From the NCBI RefSeq assembly GCF_026168555.1, contig NZ_CP092471.1:1-64000 (forward strand): a stretch of 64,000 nt of DNA, read 5' to 3'. The translations under genes were made by a program, and so were the position numbers. The DNA comes from Qipengyuania spongiae. Lineage in GTDB: Bacteria; Pseudomonadota; Alphaproteobacteria; Sphingomonadales; Sphingomonadaceae. The notes under the pieces were generated by a model, which saw only the letters and a list, made by a program, of their open reading frames with translations, made no database searches and was not told the DNA's origin. Shown here in pieces: positions 16,371-25,002 of this stretch. Each line of letters begins with the position of its first letter. The stretch's first letter is position 1.

Positions 16371-17879
16371 ATGGTCGCGCTGGTGAGAACGGTTGCCTAT
16401 CTCGGGCTGGAGGCGCGCGCCGTGGAGGTGCAGTGCTCGATCGCGCCGGGCCTGCCCAAATTCAACATCGTGGGCCTTGCCGACAAGGCGGTGGGCGAGA
16501 GCAAGGAGCGCGTGCGCGCCGCCTTGTCCGCGATGGGCCTCGCCCTTCCGCCCAAGCGGATCACCATCAACCTGTCTCCCGCCGACCTCCCCAAGGAAGG
16601 TTCGCATTACGACTTACCAGTCGCGCTCGCCCTGCTCGCCAGCATGGGCGTGACCGATGCCGAACAGCTGGGCGACTGGGTCGCGGTCGGCGAACTGGCA
16701 CTTGACGGCCGCATCGTGCCGAGCCCCGGCGTGCTGCTCGCCGCGCTCCATGCGAGCGAGGAGGAAGCTGGGCTGATCTGTCCGCGCGGGCAAGGCTCCG
16801 AAGCGAAATGGGCGAGCGAGGTGCCGGTTCTCGCCGCGCCCGATCTCACTGCCCTGCTCAATCATCTGAAAGGCACCGCGCAACTACCGGCGCCCGAGGC
16901 GGGCGAGGTCGAGGCGGGCGCTCCCGGGCCGGACCTCAAGCAGGTCAAGGGGCAGGAAACCGCCAAGCGCGCGCTCGAGATCGCGGCGGCGGGCGCGCAC
17001 AACCTGTTGATGATCGGGCCGCCCGGCGCGGGCAAGAGCCTGCTGGCGAGCTGTCTTCCCGGCATCCTGCCCGACCTCACCGCGACCGAGGCGCTGGAAG
17101 TCAGCATGGTCCAGTCGGTCGCAGGCCTGCTGGAGGGCGGCCGGATCAGCCGCGCCCGCCCGTTCCGCGCGCCGCACCATTCGGCGAGCATGGCGGCGCT
17201 GACCGGGGGCGGGCTGAAAGTGAAACCGGGAGAGGTCAGTCTCGCCCATCTCGGCGTGCTGTTCCTCGACGAGCTGCCGGAATTCCAGCGCGCGGTGCTC
17301 GATTCGCTGCGCCAGCCGCTGGAGACCGGCAAGGTCGACGTCGCGCGGGCCAACGCGCATGTGAGCTTTCCCGCGCAGGTCCAGCTGGTCGCGGCGATGA
17401 ACCCATGCCGATGCGGCCATCTGGGCGATCCGGCCCTTGCCTGTTCGCGCGCGCCGAAATGCGCGGCCGACTATCAGAGCAAGGTGTCCGGTCCCCTGCT
17501 CGACCGGATCGACCTGCATGTCGAGGTCGATCCGGTGAGCGCGGCCGATCTAGCCCTGCCCCCGCCCGCCGAAGGCACTGCGGAGGTAGCGGCGCGGGTC
17601 GCTGCCGCGCGCGCCATCCAGTCCGCCCGCGCCGAAGCACGCGGCACGCGGACCAATGCCGGGTTGGAGGGCGACGCTCTCGAACGGTTCGCGACGCCCG
17701 ACGAACAGGGTCGAGCCCTGCTGATGCAGGCGGCGGAGGCGATGCGCCTGACCGCGCGGGGCTACACCCGCATCCTGCGCGTTGCGCGGACCATTGCGGA
17801 CCTGGCGGGTTCCGAAGGGGTCGGCCGCATCCATGTGGCCGAAGCGCTCAGCTATCGTCGCCAGCCGCCGAGGGCCTGA
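16371..17879 (+). CDS. YifB/ComM family Mg-chelatase-like AAA+ ATPase
   Basis: ComM is a hexameric branch-migration helicase used in natural transformation and recombination. From ATG 16371 the protein has 502 residues. It has an N-terminal Lon-protease-like domain without a functional protease site (LEARAVEVQCSIAPGLPKFNIVG), the ATPase core with Walker A GPPGAGKS and Walker B LGVLFLDELPE, and a zinc-like cluster around NPCRCGHLGD. The C-terminus RGYTRILRVARTIADLAGS is typical. The frame is open far upstream, but only this ATG gives the family N-terminus. Confidence 0.95.
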   Translation: MVALVRTVAYLGLEARAVEVQCSIAPGLPKFNIVGLADKAVGESKERVRAALSAMGLALPPKRITINLSPADLPKEGSHYDLPVALALLASMGVTDAEQLGDWVAVGELALDGRIVPSPGVLLAALHASEEEAGLICPRGQGSEAKWASEVPVLAAPDLTALLNHLKGTAQLPAPEAGEVEAGAPGPDLKQVKGQETAKRALEIAAAGAHNLLMIGPPGAGKSLLASCLPGILPDLTATEALEVSMVQSVAGLLEGGRISRARPFRAPHHSASMAALTGGGLKVKPGEVSLAHLGVLFLDELPEFQRAVLDSLRQPLETGKVDVARANAHVSFPAQVQLVAAMNPCRCGHLGDPALACSRAPKCAADYQSKVSGPLLDRIDLHVEVDPVSAADLALPPPAEGTAEVAARVAAARAIQSARAEARGTRTNAGLEGDALERFATPDEQGRALLMQAAEAMRLTARGYTRILRVARTIADLAGSEGVGRIHVAEALSYRRQPPRA

Positions 17880-17888
17880 GAAGGCGCT

Positions 17889-18983
17889 TCAACGCTCCTT
17901 TTCGGCCTGAACGATCCGGTTGCGCCCCTCGCCCTTGGCCCGGTAGAGCGCCTCGTCCGCGGCTCGCAGGGCGGCCCGGCGGTTCTCGTAGGCGAAGACA
18001 TCGGCAAGACCGCCGGAGAAGGTGATCGCCCCGATCTTCTCGTCTGTCGTGCGGTTGACGAAGGACCGGTCGGACAGCCGCTCGCGCACCCAGTCGAGCC
18101 GCTCATGCGCCTCGCGCATCGTCATGTTGCGGAACAGCAGGACGAATTCGTCCCCCCCTTGTCGCGCCACATGGCAATTGTCGTTCGATGCGCGGGAGAG
18201 CGCCTGTGCGATCATCTGGATCACCCGGTCGCCGGTCTCGTGACCGTGCGTGTCGTTGACGATCTTGAAGTGATCGATGTCGCAAAAGGCGAGGCACAGC
18301 GGCTCCAGCTCGCCGCGCGCCTCGCGATAATGGCGTTCCAGCAACCCTTCGAAAGCGCGGCGGTTGGGCAGGCCGGTCAGATGATCGATTTCGGCCGCGC
18401 GCTGCGCCTTCTCCAGATTCTTGCGCAAGGACGCGGCCTCGCGCTCGCTGCGCTTCATCTCGCTCTCGGCCTGCCGCGTGCGTTCGAGCAGCGCCTTGGT
18501 GAGATCGGTCAGACTGGCGAGAAGCTGGCTGGTGGTTCCCGGCGATTCCATCGAACGCGTATGTTCGTTCAGAGCGATCTTGTAGTCGGTCGCCGCGCTC
18601 CGCGCCGTGCGGGCGGTGCGCGAGAAACTCTCGATCGATTCGTTGAGATCGGCATTGAGCCGCTCGAAATCGGCGAGATCGTCGGTGCGCCCCTCTTCCT
18701 CCTCGGCGATTGAATCGAACCAGGCCTGCGTGACCGGCTGGTCCTGTTCCTCGCGCTCCACGATCTTGCGCGCCAGTCTGAGGTCGATGCCCGACAGCGC
18801 GGCATGGGCGCGCAGGAGATTGGCCGCAGTAACTTCGAGATCGTGCCGCGCGAAGAAGTCGGAAATGCGATCCATCAAATCGCGCCCCGCCTTGCGCTCG
18901 CTGTGCGCAGAATGTCCCCCACGCGACAGCAGACTCATGACCGTGTTGGTAAAGCTCCGACTGGTTGCGCCGGTATCGTTCAT
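17889..18983 (-). CDS. GGDEF-domain diguanylate cyclase with helical N-terminal region
   Basis: Predicted to make c-di-GMP from two GTP. From ATG 18983 (364 residues) the first 200 residues are hydrophilic and helical, rich in Glu/Arg, with coiled-coil character just before the catalytic domain. The GGDEF domain begins DHLTGLPNRRAFEGLL and carries the intact signature ARQGGDEFVLLF. The RxxD inhibitory site five residues upstream is absent (NDNC there), so product inhibition is not expected. No membrane segment is seen. The EAL protein near 4.6 kb is a possible opponent. Confidence 0.92.
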   Translation of the reverse strand: MNDTGATSRSFTNTVMSLLSRGGHSAHSERKAGRDLMDRISDFFARHDLEVTAANLLRAHAALSGIDLRLARKIVEREEQDQPVTQAWFDSIAEEEEGRTDDLADFERLNADLNESIESFSRTARTARSAATDYKIALNEHTRSMESPGTTSQLLASLTDLTKALLERTRQAESEMKRSEREAASLRKNLEKAQRAAEIDHLTGLPNRRAFEGLLERHYREARGELEPLCLAFCDIDHFKIVNDTHGHETGDRVIQMIAQALSRASNDNCHVARQGGDEFVLLFRNMTMREAHERLDWVRERLSDRSFVNRTTDEKIGAITFSGGLADVFAYENRRAALRAADEALYRAKGEGRNRIVQAEKER

Positions 18984-19132
18984 TGCAATGGCCCGTCCTG
19001 TGATTGCGGCATCGCGACCAGATGCGGCTGTACGAGAGATGCCTAACAGGAGTTGGTTAACGAATGGCCTTTGCCGAAAATCTCGTGGGTTTTTGGGCGT
19101 CGCTGCCAGCATGACGTCACGCCGCCTTCTAC

Positions 19133-19432
19133 CTATTGCTCTGCGTAGGGCGTGTTCTTGACCAGATGACGGTTGTAGTCTGGCGCGCCGTCGTCCCACC
19201 AGACGGGGCCGCGTTCGCCCAGCCCCACTTTCGCAGCATGAACGCGCGCACGGGCGACCTTCTCGGCGTCGGGATCGTCTGACCGAAGGGCTGCGCCGAC
19301 GGCCCGGCGGGCATCCATCAGCTCTGCGACCAGTTCGTCGCGCTCGCGGGCGGGGATTTCGGGATTCGATGCCCGCCACAGCCTCCCGCGCACGATGATG
19401 TAGCGCCCGTCAGGAGTGGTTTCGGCCGGCAC
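19133..19432 (-). CDS. Conserved hypothetical protein ending in NRHLVKNTPYAEQ
   Basis: Small soluble protein of 99 residues from the GTG at 19432 (VPAETTPDGRYIIVRGRLWR). It carries a strongly conserved-looking tail, LGERGPVWWDDGAPDYNRHL, which is recognisable from uncharacterised proteins widespread in Alphaproteobacteria. The middle is an Arg/Ala-rich helix. Function is unknown. It lies just after the HxlR regulator on the same strand, 16 bases from its stop. No strong ribosome binding site precedes the GTG, so the start is tentative. Confidence 0.7.
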   Translation of the reverse strand: MPAETTPDGRYIIVRGRLWRASNPEIPARERDELVAELMDARRAVGAALRSDDPDAEKVARARVHAAKVGLGERGPVWWDDGAPDYNRHLVKNTPYAEQ

Positions 19433-19448
19433 GGGAACGGCGCCGCGC

Positions 19449-19997
19449 TCAGGCGGACTGCGACTTCGCCTTGCCGGGATGGATGCTCGATCCCCGACCG
19501 GCGGGCTCCTTGGGTACGGCCTTGCTGCCATCCGCGCGCTGCCCCACGCTCGCGCGGTCGACCAGCCGCAAATCCTGAGGACCGAGCACGCGCCCGTCAT
19601 GCCCGAGGATCGAGACCGGCCCTATCGGCAGCCGGTCGTTATCGTCGACCAGTACCGGGTTCTCGACCACTTCGGCACCGTATTTCTGGCCCCACTGCCG
19701 CAGGGCGATCATCGCGGGAAGGAGGTCGAACCCCTTTCCGGTCAGCCGATATTCGATCTTGCGGCGGTCCTGGTCCATGGGCTGGCGCGCGAGAATACCG
19801 TGCTCGACCAGCTTGGCGAGCCGGTTTGAAAGGATGTTGCGGGCGATTCCGAGTTCGCTCAGGAACTCCTCGAAGTGATGCAGGCCGTTGAAACTCGCCC
19901 GCAGGATCATGAAGCTCCAGCGTTCGCCCATCACCTCCAGCGCCTGCGGCAGGCCGCATTCTGTCAGCTCGCGCAGCGGCTCTCTCACCTCACCCAT
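19449..19997 (-). CDS. HxlR-family winged-helix transcriptional regulator
   Basis: A 182-residue DNA-binding protein. Residues 10-100 form the HxlR domain: CGLPQALEVMGERWSFMILR, then the recognition region FEEFLSELGIARNILSNRLAKLVEHGIL, then RRKIEYRLTGKGFDL. The C-terminal 80 residues are less ordered and lack other recognisable domains. GGAAGG six bases before the ATG supports the start. The target is unknown; HxlR proteins often control a neighbouring redox or catabolic gene. Confidence 0.9.
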   Translation of the reverse strand: MGEVREPLRELTECGLPQALEVMGERWSFMILRASFNGLHHFEEFLSELGIARNILSNRLAKLVEHGILARQPMDQDRRKIEYRLTGKGFDLLPAMIALRQWGQKYGAEVVENPVLVDDNDRLPIGPVSILGHDGRVLGPQDLRLVDRASVGQRADGSKAVPKEPAGRGSSIHPGKAKSQSA

Positions 19998-20112
19998 GGT
20001 ATTCCTTCCCCTCGATCGAGAGCCTAGACCCAAAATGCCGCCCCGCAAAACCATTCGGGGTCGAGGGTCGGGACGGAACCCCGGTACGTGATCCCCAGGA
20101 CCGGACGTCCCG

Positions 20113-20718
20113 CTAGGAAAGCAGGCCGCGGCGCACCAGATCGGCGCGCAAATTCGCGGCGCCGGTGAAATGATGCACCTGCCATCCGCGTTGGCGCGCC
20201 GCTTCGATATTGGCGGCATTGTCGTCGATGAAAAGCATGGCGCCGGGCGCAAGCCCGAACCGCCTTTCGGCCAGCGAGAAAATCGCCGGATCGGGCTTGG
20301 CAAGCTTCTCGCGCCCGGAAACGACGATGTCGCGAAACTTTTCGAAGACGGCTTGATCCGGCGCGAAGCCGTCCCAGAACTCGGCGCCGAAATTCGTGAT
20401 CGCGAACAGCGGCACGCCGGCCTCGTCCAGTTCGCTCACGATCTCCAGGCTGCCGGGGACGGGTCCGGGAATGGTTTCGTTGAAGCGAGCGGCGTAGGCG
20501 TCGATCAATGCCGCATCCGCGGGAAACAGCGCCTTTCGCTCGGCCGTCATCTCGGCAAGCGTGCGGCCGCGGTCATGTTCGAAATGCCAGTCCTCGGTGA
20601 CGACTTCTGACAGAATGCGGTCGAGTTCCGCCTTTTCCGGCACGAGCCTGGAGAAAAGATGGCGCAGATCCCATTCGAACAGGACCCGACCGACATCGAA
20701 CACCACTGCTTCGATCAA
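20113..20718 (-). CDS. HAD-superfamily hydrolase (class IA)
   Basis: A 201-residue phosphatase-like protein. Motif I is FDVGRVLFEW: the nucleophilic Asp7 is present and Gly replaces the second Asp, as in the YihX-like branch. Motif II is ITNFG, motif III includes the lysine of EKLAKPDPAIF, and motif IV is FIDDNAANIEAA. Substrate cannot be inferred. It stands alone, about 115 bases from the HxlR gene. Confidence 0.88.
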   Translation of the reverse strand: MIEAVVFDVGRVLFEWDLRHLFSRLVPEKAELDRILSEVVTEDWHFEHDRGRTLAEMTAERKALFPADAALIDAYAARFNETIPGPVPGSLEIVSELDEAGVPLFAITNFGAEFWDGFAPDQAVFEKFRDIVVSGREKLAKPDPAIFSLAERRFGLAPGAMLFIDDNAANIEAARQRGWQVHHFTGAANLRADLVRRGLLS

Positions 20719-20818
20719 GCCATTCGCCTTTCCGTAGGTTTGCCGCGCCCGCGCGGTTATGATTAACGCAATCGGCCCGCACTCCTGTCCGGAGCCGGGC
20801 CGTTTTGCAAAACCGAAT

Positions 20819-20839
20819 GCGGCGTGAAAGTTACGCCGC
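20819..20839 (-). terminator. Hairpin downstream of rpmJ
   Basis: GCGGCGT and ACGCCGC form a perfect 7-bp stem around a 7-base loop, 15 bases past the rpmJ stop on the minus strand, followed by ATTCGGTTTTG. The tract after the stem is only moderately T-rich, so this is a probable but weak terminator. Confidence 0.55.
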
Positions 20840-20853
20840 GATTGGCCGGAGAA

Positions 20854-20979
20854 TCAGCCCTGACGGGCCTTGAAGCGCCGGTTGGTCTTGTTGATGACGT
20901 AGGTCCGCCCGCGACGGCGGATCACGCGGCAGTCGCGATGGCGGTTCTTCAGCGACTTGAGGCTGTTGCGGACTTTCAT
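20854..20979 (-). CDS. rpmJ: 50S ribosomal protein L36
   Basis: A 41-residue basic ribosomal protein starting [20 protein letters not shown] and ending [11 protein letters not shown]. Only one cysteine remains of the usual zinc knuckle, so this is the zinc-independent (C-minus) L36 form typical of alphaproteobacteria. The frame opens further upstream, but this ATG is the family start. Confidence 0.96.
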   Translation of the reverse strand: MKVRNSLKSLKNRHRDCRVIRRRGRTYVINKTNRRFKARQG

Positions 20980-21227
20980 GTCGGTCTCGTCTGTTCGGGC
21001 CGATGGACATCGGACGTCTGAAAACATAATGCGCGCCGGAGATGACCTCCGACGCGGCAATTTCAAGGCGGGTCGTTAGCTGCGCCATGCTCGCCGGTCA
21101 AGCATTTCGGCAGGCGGACCGCGCACCCGCAAGCCACCGCTTGCAACCGTGTGCGGTCGGTTGGTGCTATACCGGCCTCTCGACCGTTATCCGTTACATG
21201 ACAACGGCCCGCCACGGAGAAACCACC

Positions 21228-21821
21228 ATGATTCGCCGCATCCTTCCCCTGTCGCTTCTTTCCCTCTCGCTTGCAGCCTGCGCCACCACCGCCCCGCCAA
21301 GCCCCGTCGAGGTCTCTCGCTTCGTGGCTCAGGACAGCATCGCGCGGCTCGGCTCCGGCACCATCTTCGTTACCGCAGAAGGCGGGCTGGAGACCTCGGC
21401 CTATTCGGCGGCGGTCGCGCGCGAACTGCAACGGCTCGGCTACCGCGAGGGGCCGCGCACCAGCGCACAGCAGATCGCAGAGGTTCAGGTGGAGCGCTTC
21501 GTCATCGGTGCTTCCGGCCAGCGCTCGCCGGTCAGTGTCGGGGTAGGCGGTTCGACCGGCACCTTCGGATCGGGCGTGGGCCTTGGTCTCGGCATCAATC
21601 TTGGCGGCGGATCGCAGGAACGTATCGGCACCCAGATGGCCGTCAGGATCCGCGACAGGGCGTCAGGAGCTAGTCTGTGGGAAGCGCGTGCCGAGTTCGA
21701 TGCAGGCCGGAACTCCGACCTTGCGGATCGGGAAGCGAGCGCCCAGAGGCTGGCCTCCGCCCTGTTCCGGAACTTTCCGGGCAACAATGGCGAGACGTAT
21801 CAAGTGAGGAACGAAGTTTGA
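21228..21821 (+). CDS. DUF4136-like lipoprotein
   Basis: A 197-residue exported lipoprotein: [18 protein letters not shown] ends in a lipobox cysteine (LAAC). The mature part has the pattern of DUF4136-type envelope proteins, with a glycine-rich segment ([20 protein letters not shown]) in the middle and SLWEARAEF and [10 protein letters not shown] toward the end. Role unknown. CGGAGA lies upstream of the ATG. Its TGA overlaps the TTG start of the carboxypeptidase gene (TTGA), so the pair is likely coupled. Confidence 0.8.
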   Translation: MIRRILPLSLLSLSLAACATTAPPSPVEVSRFVAQDSIARLGSGTIFVTAEGGLETSAYSAAVARELQRLGYREGPRTSAQQIAEVQVERFVIGASGQRSPVSVGVGGSTGTFGSGVGLGLGINLGGGSQERIGTQMAVRIRDRASGASLWEARAEFDAGRNSDLADREASAQRLASALFRNFPGNNGETYQVRNEV

Positions 21822-22957
21822 GCAGCATCCGGATCGATTCATCTTTCGACAGCGGCAATATCGAGGTTCTTTCGACCACCGGCGCGAGTGCCCGGCTGGC
21901 GATCCCTCGCGATCACATGAGCGAGTTCAAGCAGTGGTTCCACTTCCGCGTTTCGGGCGCGGCGGGGCGTGAGCTCGAACTCAACATCACCGGATTGAAC
22001 GACAGCGCTTATCCCGATGGCTGGCCCGATTACGACGCCGTCGTTTCCGAAGACCGCGAATATTGGGGCCGCGCCTCATCTTCGTTCGACAAGGACGCCG
22101 ACGGCGGCACGCTGACGATCCGCTACACTCCGGCGAGCGACCTCGCCTGGTTCGCCTATTTTGCACCCTATTCCATGGAGCGGCATCACGATCTGGTGGC
22201 CGAAAGCGCCGCCTGCGAGGGCGTGGACTATGTCCGCCTCGGCGCAACGCTGGACGGCCAGACGGTCGACTGCCTCGAACTGGGCGAAGGCGCGAAGCAG
22301 GTCTGGCTCTATGCCCGCCAGCATCCTGGCGAATCGATGGCCGAATGGTGGATGGAAGGCGCGCTCGAAGTGCTGACCGATCCTACCGATCCCGTCGCCA
22401 TGGTGCTGCGCCGCGAATGCCGCTTCCACATCGTGCCCAACGTCAATCCCGACGGTTCGCGACGCGGCCATTTGCGGACGAACGCGGTCGGCACCAATCT
22501 CAACCGAGAATGGGCCGAGCCGACCGCGGAGAAATCGCCCGAGATCCTCGCGATCCGCAACCACATGGACGCGACCGGCGTCGATTTCGCGATGGACGTC
22601 CATGGGGACGAGGCGATCCCGGCGGCCTTCCTCGCCGGGTTCGAGGGCATCCCCTCCTGGACCGACGAGCAGGGCGAGCGTTTCTATCGCTACCAGCGCA
22701 TTCTTGCGCGGCGGACGCCCGATTTCCAGACCGAGCTTGGCTATCCGAAATCGAAGCCAGGTACTGCCAATCTGGCGATCTCGACCAACCAGGTCGCGGA
22801 ACGCTTCGGCTGCACCGCGATGACGCTGGAAATGCCGTTCAAGGACGTCACCTCGATGCCCGATCCGGCGCAGGGGTGGAGCCCCGAGCGGAGCAAGCTG
22901 CTGGCGCGCGATTGCCTCGCCGCGCTGGTCGAATGGCTGGAGCCGGAAGGCGATTGA
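21818..22957 (+). CDS. M14-family zinc carboxypeptidase (cytosolic carboxypeptidase-like)
   Basis: A 379-residue protein starting at TTG 21818, with AGGA 7 bases upstream. An N-terminal beta-rich domain of about 120 residues precedes the M14 catalytic domain, as in bacterial relatives of eukaryotic cytosolic carboxypeptidases. Zinc ligands are the His and Glu of [12 protein letters not shown] and the His of DVHGDE; the catalytic Glu is probably in [29 protein letters not shown] is the substrate-binding signature. No signal peptide, so it acts in the cytoplasm, possibly on muropeptides or protein tails. Its last 110 bases overlap a convergent gene. Confidence 0.9.
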   Translation: MSSIRIDSSFDSGNIEVLSTTGASARLAIPRDHMSEFKQWFHFRVSGAAGRELELNITGLNDSAYPDGWPDYDAVVSEDREYWGRASSSFDKDADGGTLTIRYTPASDLAWFAYFAPYSMERHHDLVAESAACEGVDYVRLGATLDGQTVDCLELGEGAKQVWLYARQHPGESMAEWWMEGALEVLTDPTDPVAMVLRRECRFHIVPNVNPDGSRRGHLRTNAVGTNLNREWAEPTAEKSPEILAIRNHMDATGVDFAMDVHGDEAIPAAFLAGFEGIPSWTDEQGERFYRYQRILARRTPDFQTELGYPKSKPGTANLAISTNQVAERFGCTAMTLEMPFKDVTSMPDPAQGWSPERSKLLARDCLAALVEWLEPEGD

Positions 22958-23141
22958 TCGGCGTCTCGCAGCCTTCGAGTATCTTCCGCGCGACTTCCTC
23001 GATCGATCCGGTGACGAGGAGTGGCTGCCCGCCGACGATGCCGACGCTGGTCTGGCCGTTCTCTGCGCTGCGGAGCCAGGCGACATTGGAAGCGACGACA
23101 AGATAATTGCCGCCGCGCGATTCGAGCTTGATGAACTTCAT
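22848..23141 (-). CDS. Small conserved-looking protein, FlbD-like N-terminal half
   Basis: A 97-residue protein. Residues 1-57 ([20 protein letters not shown], then [25 protein letters not shown]) have the compact strand-strand-strand-helix pattern of FlbD-like proteins, though identity is unproven. The remaining 40 residues are Pro/Arg/Ala-rich and lie antisense to the carboxypeptidase 3' end, so the real functional part may be only the first half. Function unknown. Confidence 0.6.
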   Translation of the reverse strand: MKFIKLESRGGNYLVVASNVAWLRSAENGQTSVGIVGGQPLLVTGSIEEVARKILEGCETPINRLPAPAIRPARRGNRAPAACSARGSTPAPDRASR

Positions 23142-23195
23142 GGCCGCGATCTCTAGCGGCCATGGGTTAATGCCGGCTCTTCGTCCGTTAGTCTT

Positions 23196-23600
23196 TCAGT
23201 CGAGACTGGCCGGCCCGAAGGCGTCGGGCAGCAACGCGCTCAACCGCGTGCGGCGCACCTCATCGGGGCCGACGCAGAGTATCTCGGGATCGGTCCCACC
23301 GAGTTGCGCAAGTTCGTTCAGCACCTGACGGCAGCGGCCGCATGGCGTGATCGGCGTATTGCCCGGCCCCGTCACCGCAACAGCCTCCAGCCCGCCGCGC
23401 GCGCCGTCAGCCATCGCTTTCGAGACGGCTACCGTCTCCGCACACAACGCAAGGCCATAGCTCGCATTCTCGATGTTCGTGCCGGTCACCACGCTGCCGT
23501 CGGCAAAGCGCAGCGCGGCGCCCACGGGAAAGCGGGAATAGGGCGAATAGGAGCTGCCGGCAGCCTCGCGCGCAGCGGCGATCAGATCGTCATCGGTCAT
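23196..23600 (-). CDS. cdd: Cytidine deaminase
   Basis: Homotetrameric-type cytidine deaminase (134 residues) of pyrimidine salvage. Zinc ligands and catalytic Glu appear as CAETVAV and PCGRCRQVLNEL; YSPYSRFPVGAAL near the N-terminus is the substrate loop. ATG at 23600 fits the family length; the frame is open upstream into the preceding gene but that part is unrelated. Confidence 0.95.
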   Translation of the reverse strand: MTDDDLIAAAREAAGSSYSPYSRFPVGAALRFADGSVVTGTNIENASYGLALCAETVAVSKAMADGARGGLEAVAVTGPGNTPITPCGRCRQVLNELAQLGGTDPEILCVGPDEVRRTRLSALLPDAFGPASLD

Positions 23601-23611
23601 CGCCAGCGCCC

Positions 23612-24352
23612 TTAGGGCCGGACCACGACCCAACGCAACGGCCCGGGTGCCGCCTCTGTCTCGAGCGCGGTATTGGCGGTCCACATGATCCAAGGCCTGC
23701 CGCCATAGACCGGCTCGACCCGATTGCGGGTCAGCCAAAGATTGCGGTCGATGCGCGAAGCGATCGCGTACTCGTCCTCGAAATCCTCGGACGGCGCGAG
23801 AATGGCCGGCTTTCCGGCATGGGCCTCGATCTGGTTGACCAGCGTCAGCAACTCACTCTGGATCGCTGCGCGAGTGACGCGTGCGGGGCAATCCTCGGCG
23901 GTGCGGTCGAGCAGGATGGCGGGCGGCAGCAGCTCGGCGTCGCGCGGCACCACGGTCACGAAATTAGCCGACTGTCCGTCCGCCGCGATGCACGGGTCGA
24001 AGGTATGGACCATGCCGACCTGCAACCCCGCCTCACGCGCGGCGGCCAGGTTTTCGGCGAGCGCACGGTCCTGCCTCCGCGCGCCGTCGCTCGCCTCGAG
24101 ATAGACGAATTTCGCGCCCAATCCGGCAAGCGTGTCCATTCGCACCGGGCCGTCGCGCGCGCCGACCAAGGCGCCCTGATCGGGCCATACGCTTTCGTCC
24201 GGCCGGAAGGTGCGTTGCTCCCACCACAGCCAGCCGGCGGCGATGAGGCCGGCCAGCAGGATTGCGCCGAACAGCCGCAATTTCCAGCCGCCACGACGGC
24301 GCCCGCCACGATGATTCGACCCGCCCCTGTTCCGGGATTTCCTGCGTACCAT
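23612..24352 (-). CDS. Membrane-anchored GH25-like protein with degenerate active site
   Basis: A 246-residue protein with a basic cytoplasmic N-terminus, one membrane helix (residues about 27-43) and a periplasmic GH25 (muramidase-type) fold. Landmarks are FVYLEASDGARRQDRALAEN, AAREAGLQVGMVHTFDPC, GQSANFVTVVPRD and NLWLTRN. The usual opening IDVSHHQG is replaced by WPDQGALVG and the DxE catalytic pair (VDLE) reads LLDRT. It has probably lost lysozyme activity and may bind peptidoglycan instead. Ends 12 bases before cdd. Confidence 0.78.
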   Translation of the reverse strand: MVRRKSRNRGGSNHRGGRRRGGWKLRLFGAILLAGLIAAGWLWWEQRTFRPDESVWPDQGALVGARDGPVRMDTLAGLGAKFVYLEASDGARRQDRALAENLAAAREAGLQVGMVHTFDPCIAADGQSANFVTVVPRDAELLPPAILLDRTAEDCPARVTRAAIQSELLTLVNQIEAHAGKPAILAPSEDFEDEYAIASRIDRNLWLTRNRVEPVYGGRPWIMWTANTALETEAAPGPLRWVVVRP

Positions 24353-24361
24353 TGCTGCGTT

Positions 24362-24865
24362 TCAGACCTTGATGTGGAGGACGCAAATCAGCGTGAACAG
24401 CCGCCGCGCAGTGGCGAAGTCGGTCTCGACCTTGCCGTCGAGCCGCTCGATCAGCAGCTCGGTCGCGCGGTTGTGGATGCCGCGGCGGGCCATGTCGATC
24501 GTCTCGATCTCGCCCGGGGTCGCCTTGCGGATCGCCTGATAATAGCTGTCGCAGATCGCGAAATATTCGCGGATCGGCCGGCGGAAGCGGGCGAGGCCGA
24601 GGACCAGTTCCTCCAGCACCTCGCCCGCCGTGTCGGCGATGGTGAGCTTCAGCCGCCCGTCCATGACGGCCAGCGTGAGGTGGTACGGCCCGCCCGCCCC
24701 GCGCTCCGCGGCGCGCACCGGCTTGAACGTGTTTTCCTCGATCAGGTCGAAGATCGCCACGCGCCTCTCCTGCTCGACATCGGCGTTGCGCCACAGGATG
24801 GTCGCCTCGTCGAGTTCGATCTTCGCGATGCGGTGATCGCCGGAAGGGGATGCGGATTCGCTCAT
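24362..24865 (-). CDS. UPF0262 family protein
   Basis: A 167-residue soluble protein of the alphaproteobacterial UPF0262 family, recognised from HRIAKIELDEATILWRNADV at the start and RPIREYFAICDSYYQAIRKA in the middle. Function unknown. ATG 24865 is chosen over the longer frame because it gives the family length. It lies 9 bases before the GH25-like gene and is probably cotranscribed with it and cdd. Confidence 0.9.
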   Translation of the reverse strand: MSESASPSGDHRIAKIELDEATILWRNADVEQERRVAIFDLIEENTFKPVRAAERGAGGPYHLTLAVMDGRLKLTIADTAGEVLEELVLGLARFRRPIREYFAICDSYYQAIRKATPGEIETIDMARRGIHNRATELLIERLDGKVETDFATARRLFTLICVLHIKV

Positions 24866-25002
24866 CGAAGTTTCCGCCTTCGCAGATGCGAGAGGGTGGC
24901 GGCAAGGCTCAAACGCGCCTGGCCTGTCATCCCCGCTATCCACAAGCCCGCACTATCGCCGATGCCTTGCAAAGCGGAGCCAGGAACGTGCAACAGGCGC
25001 GG

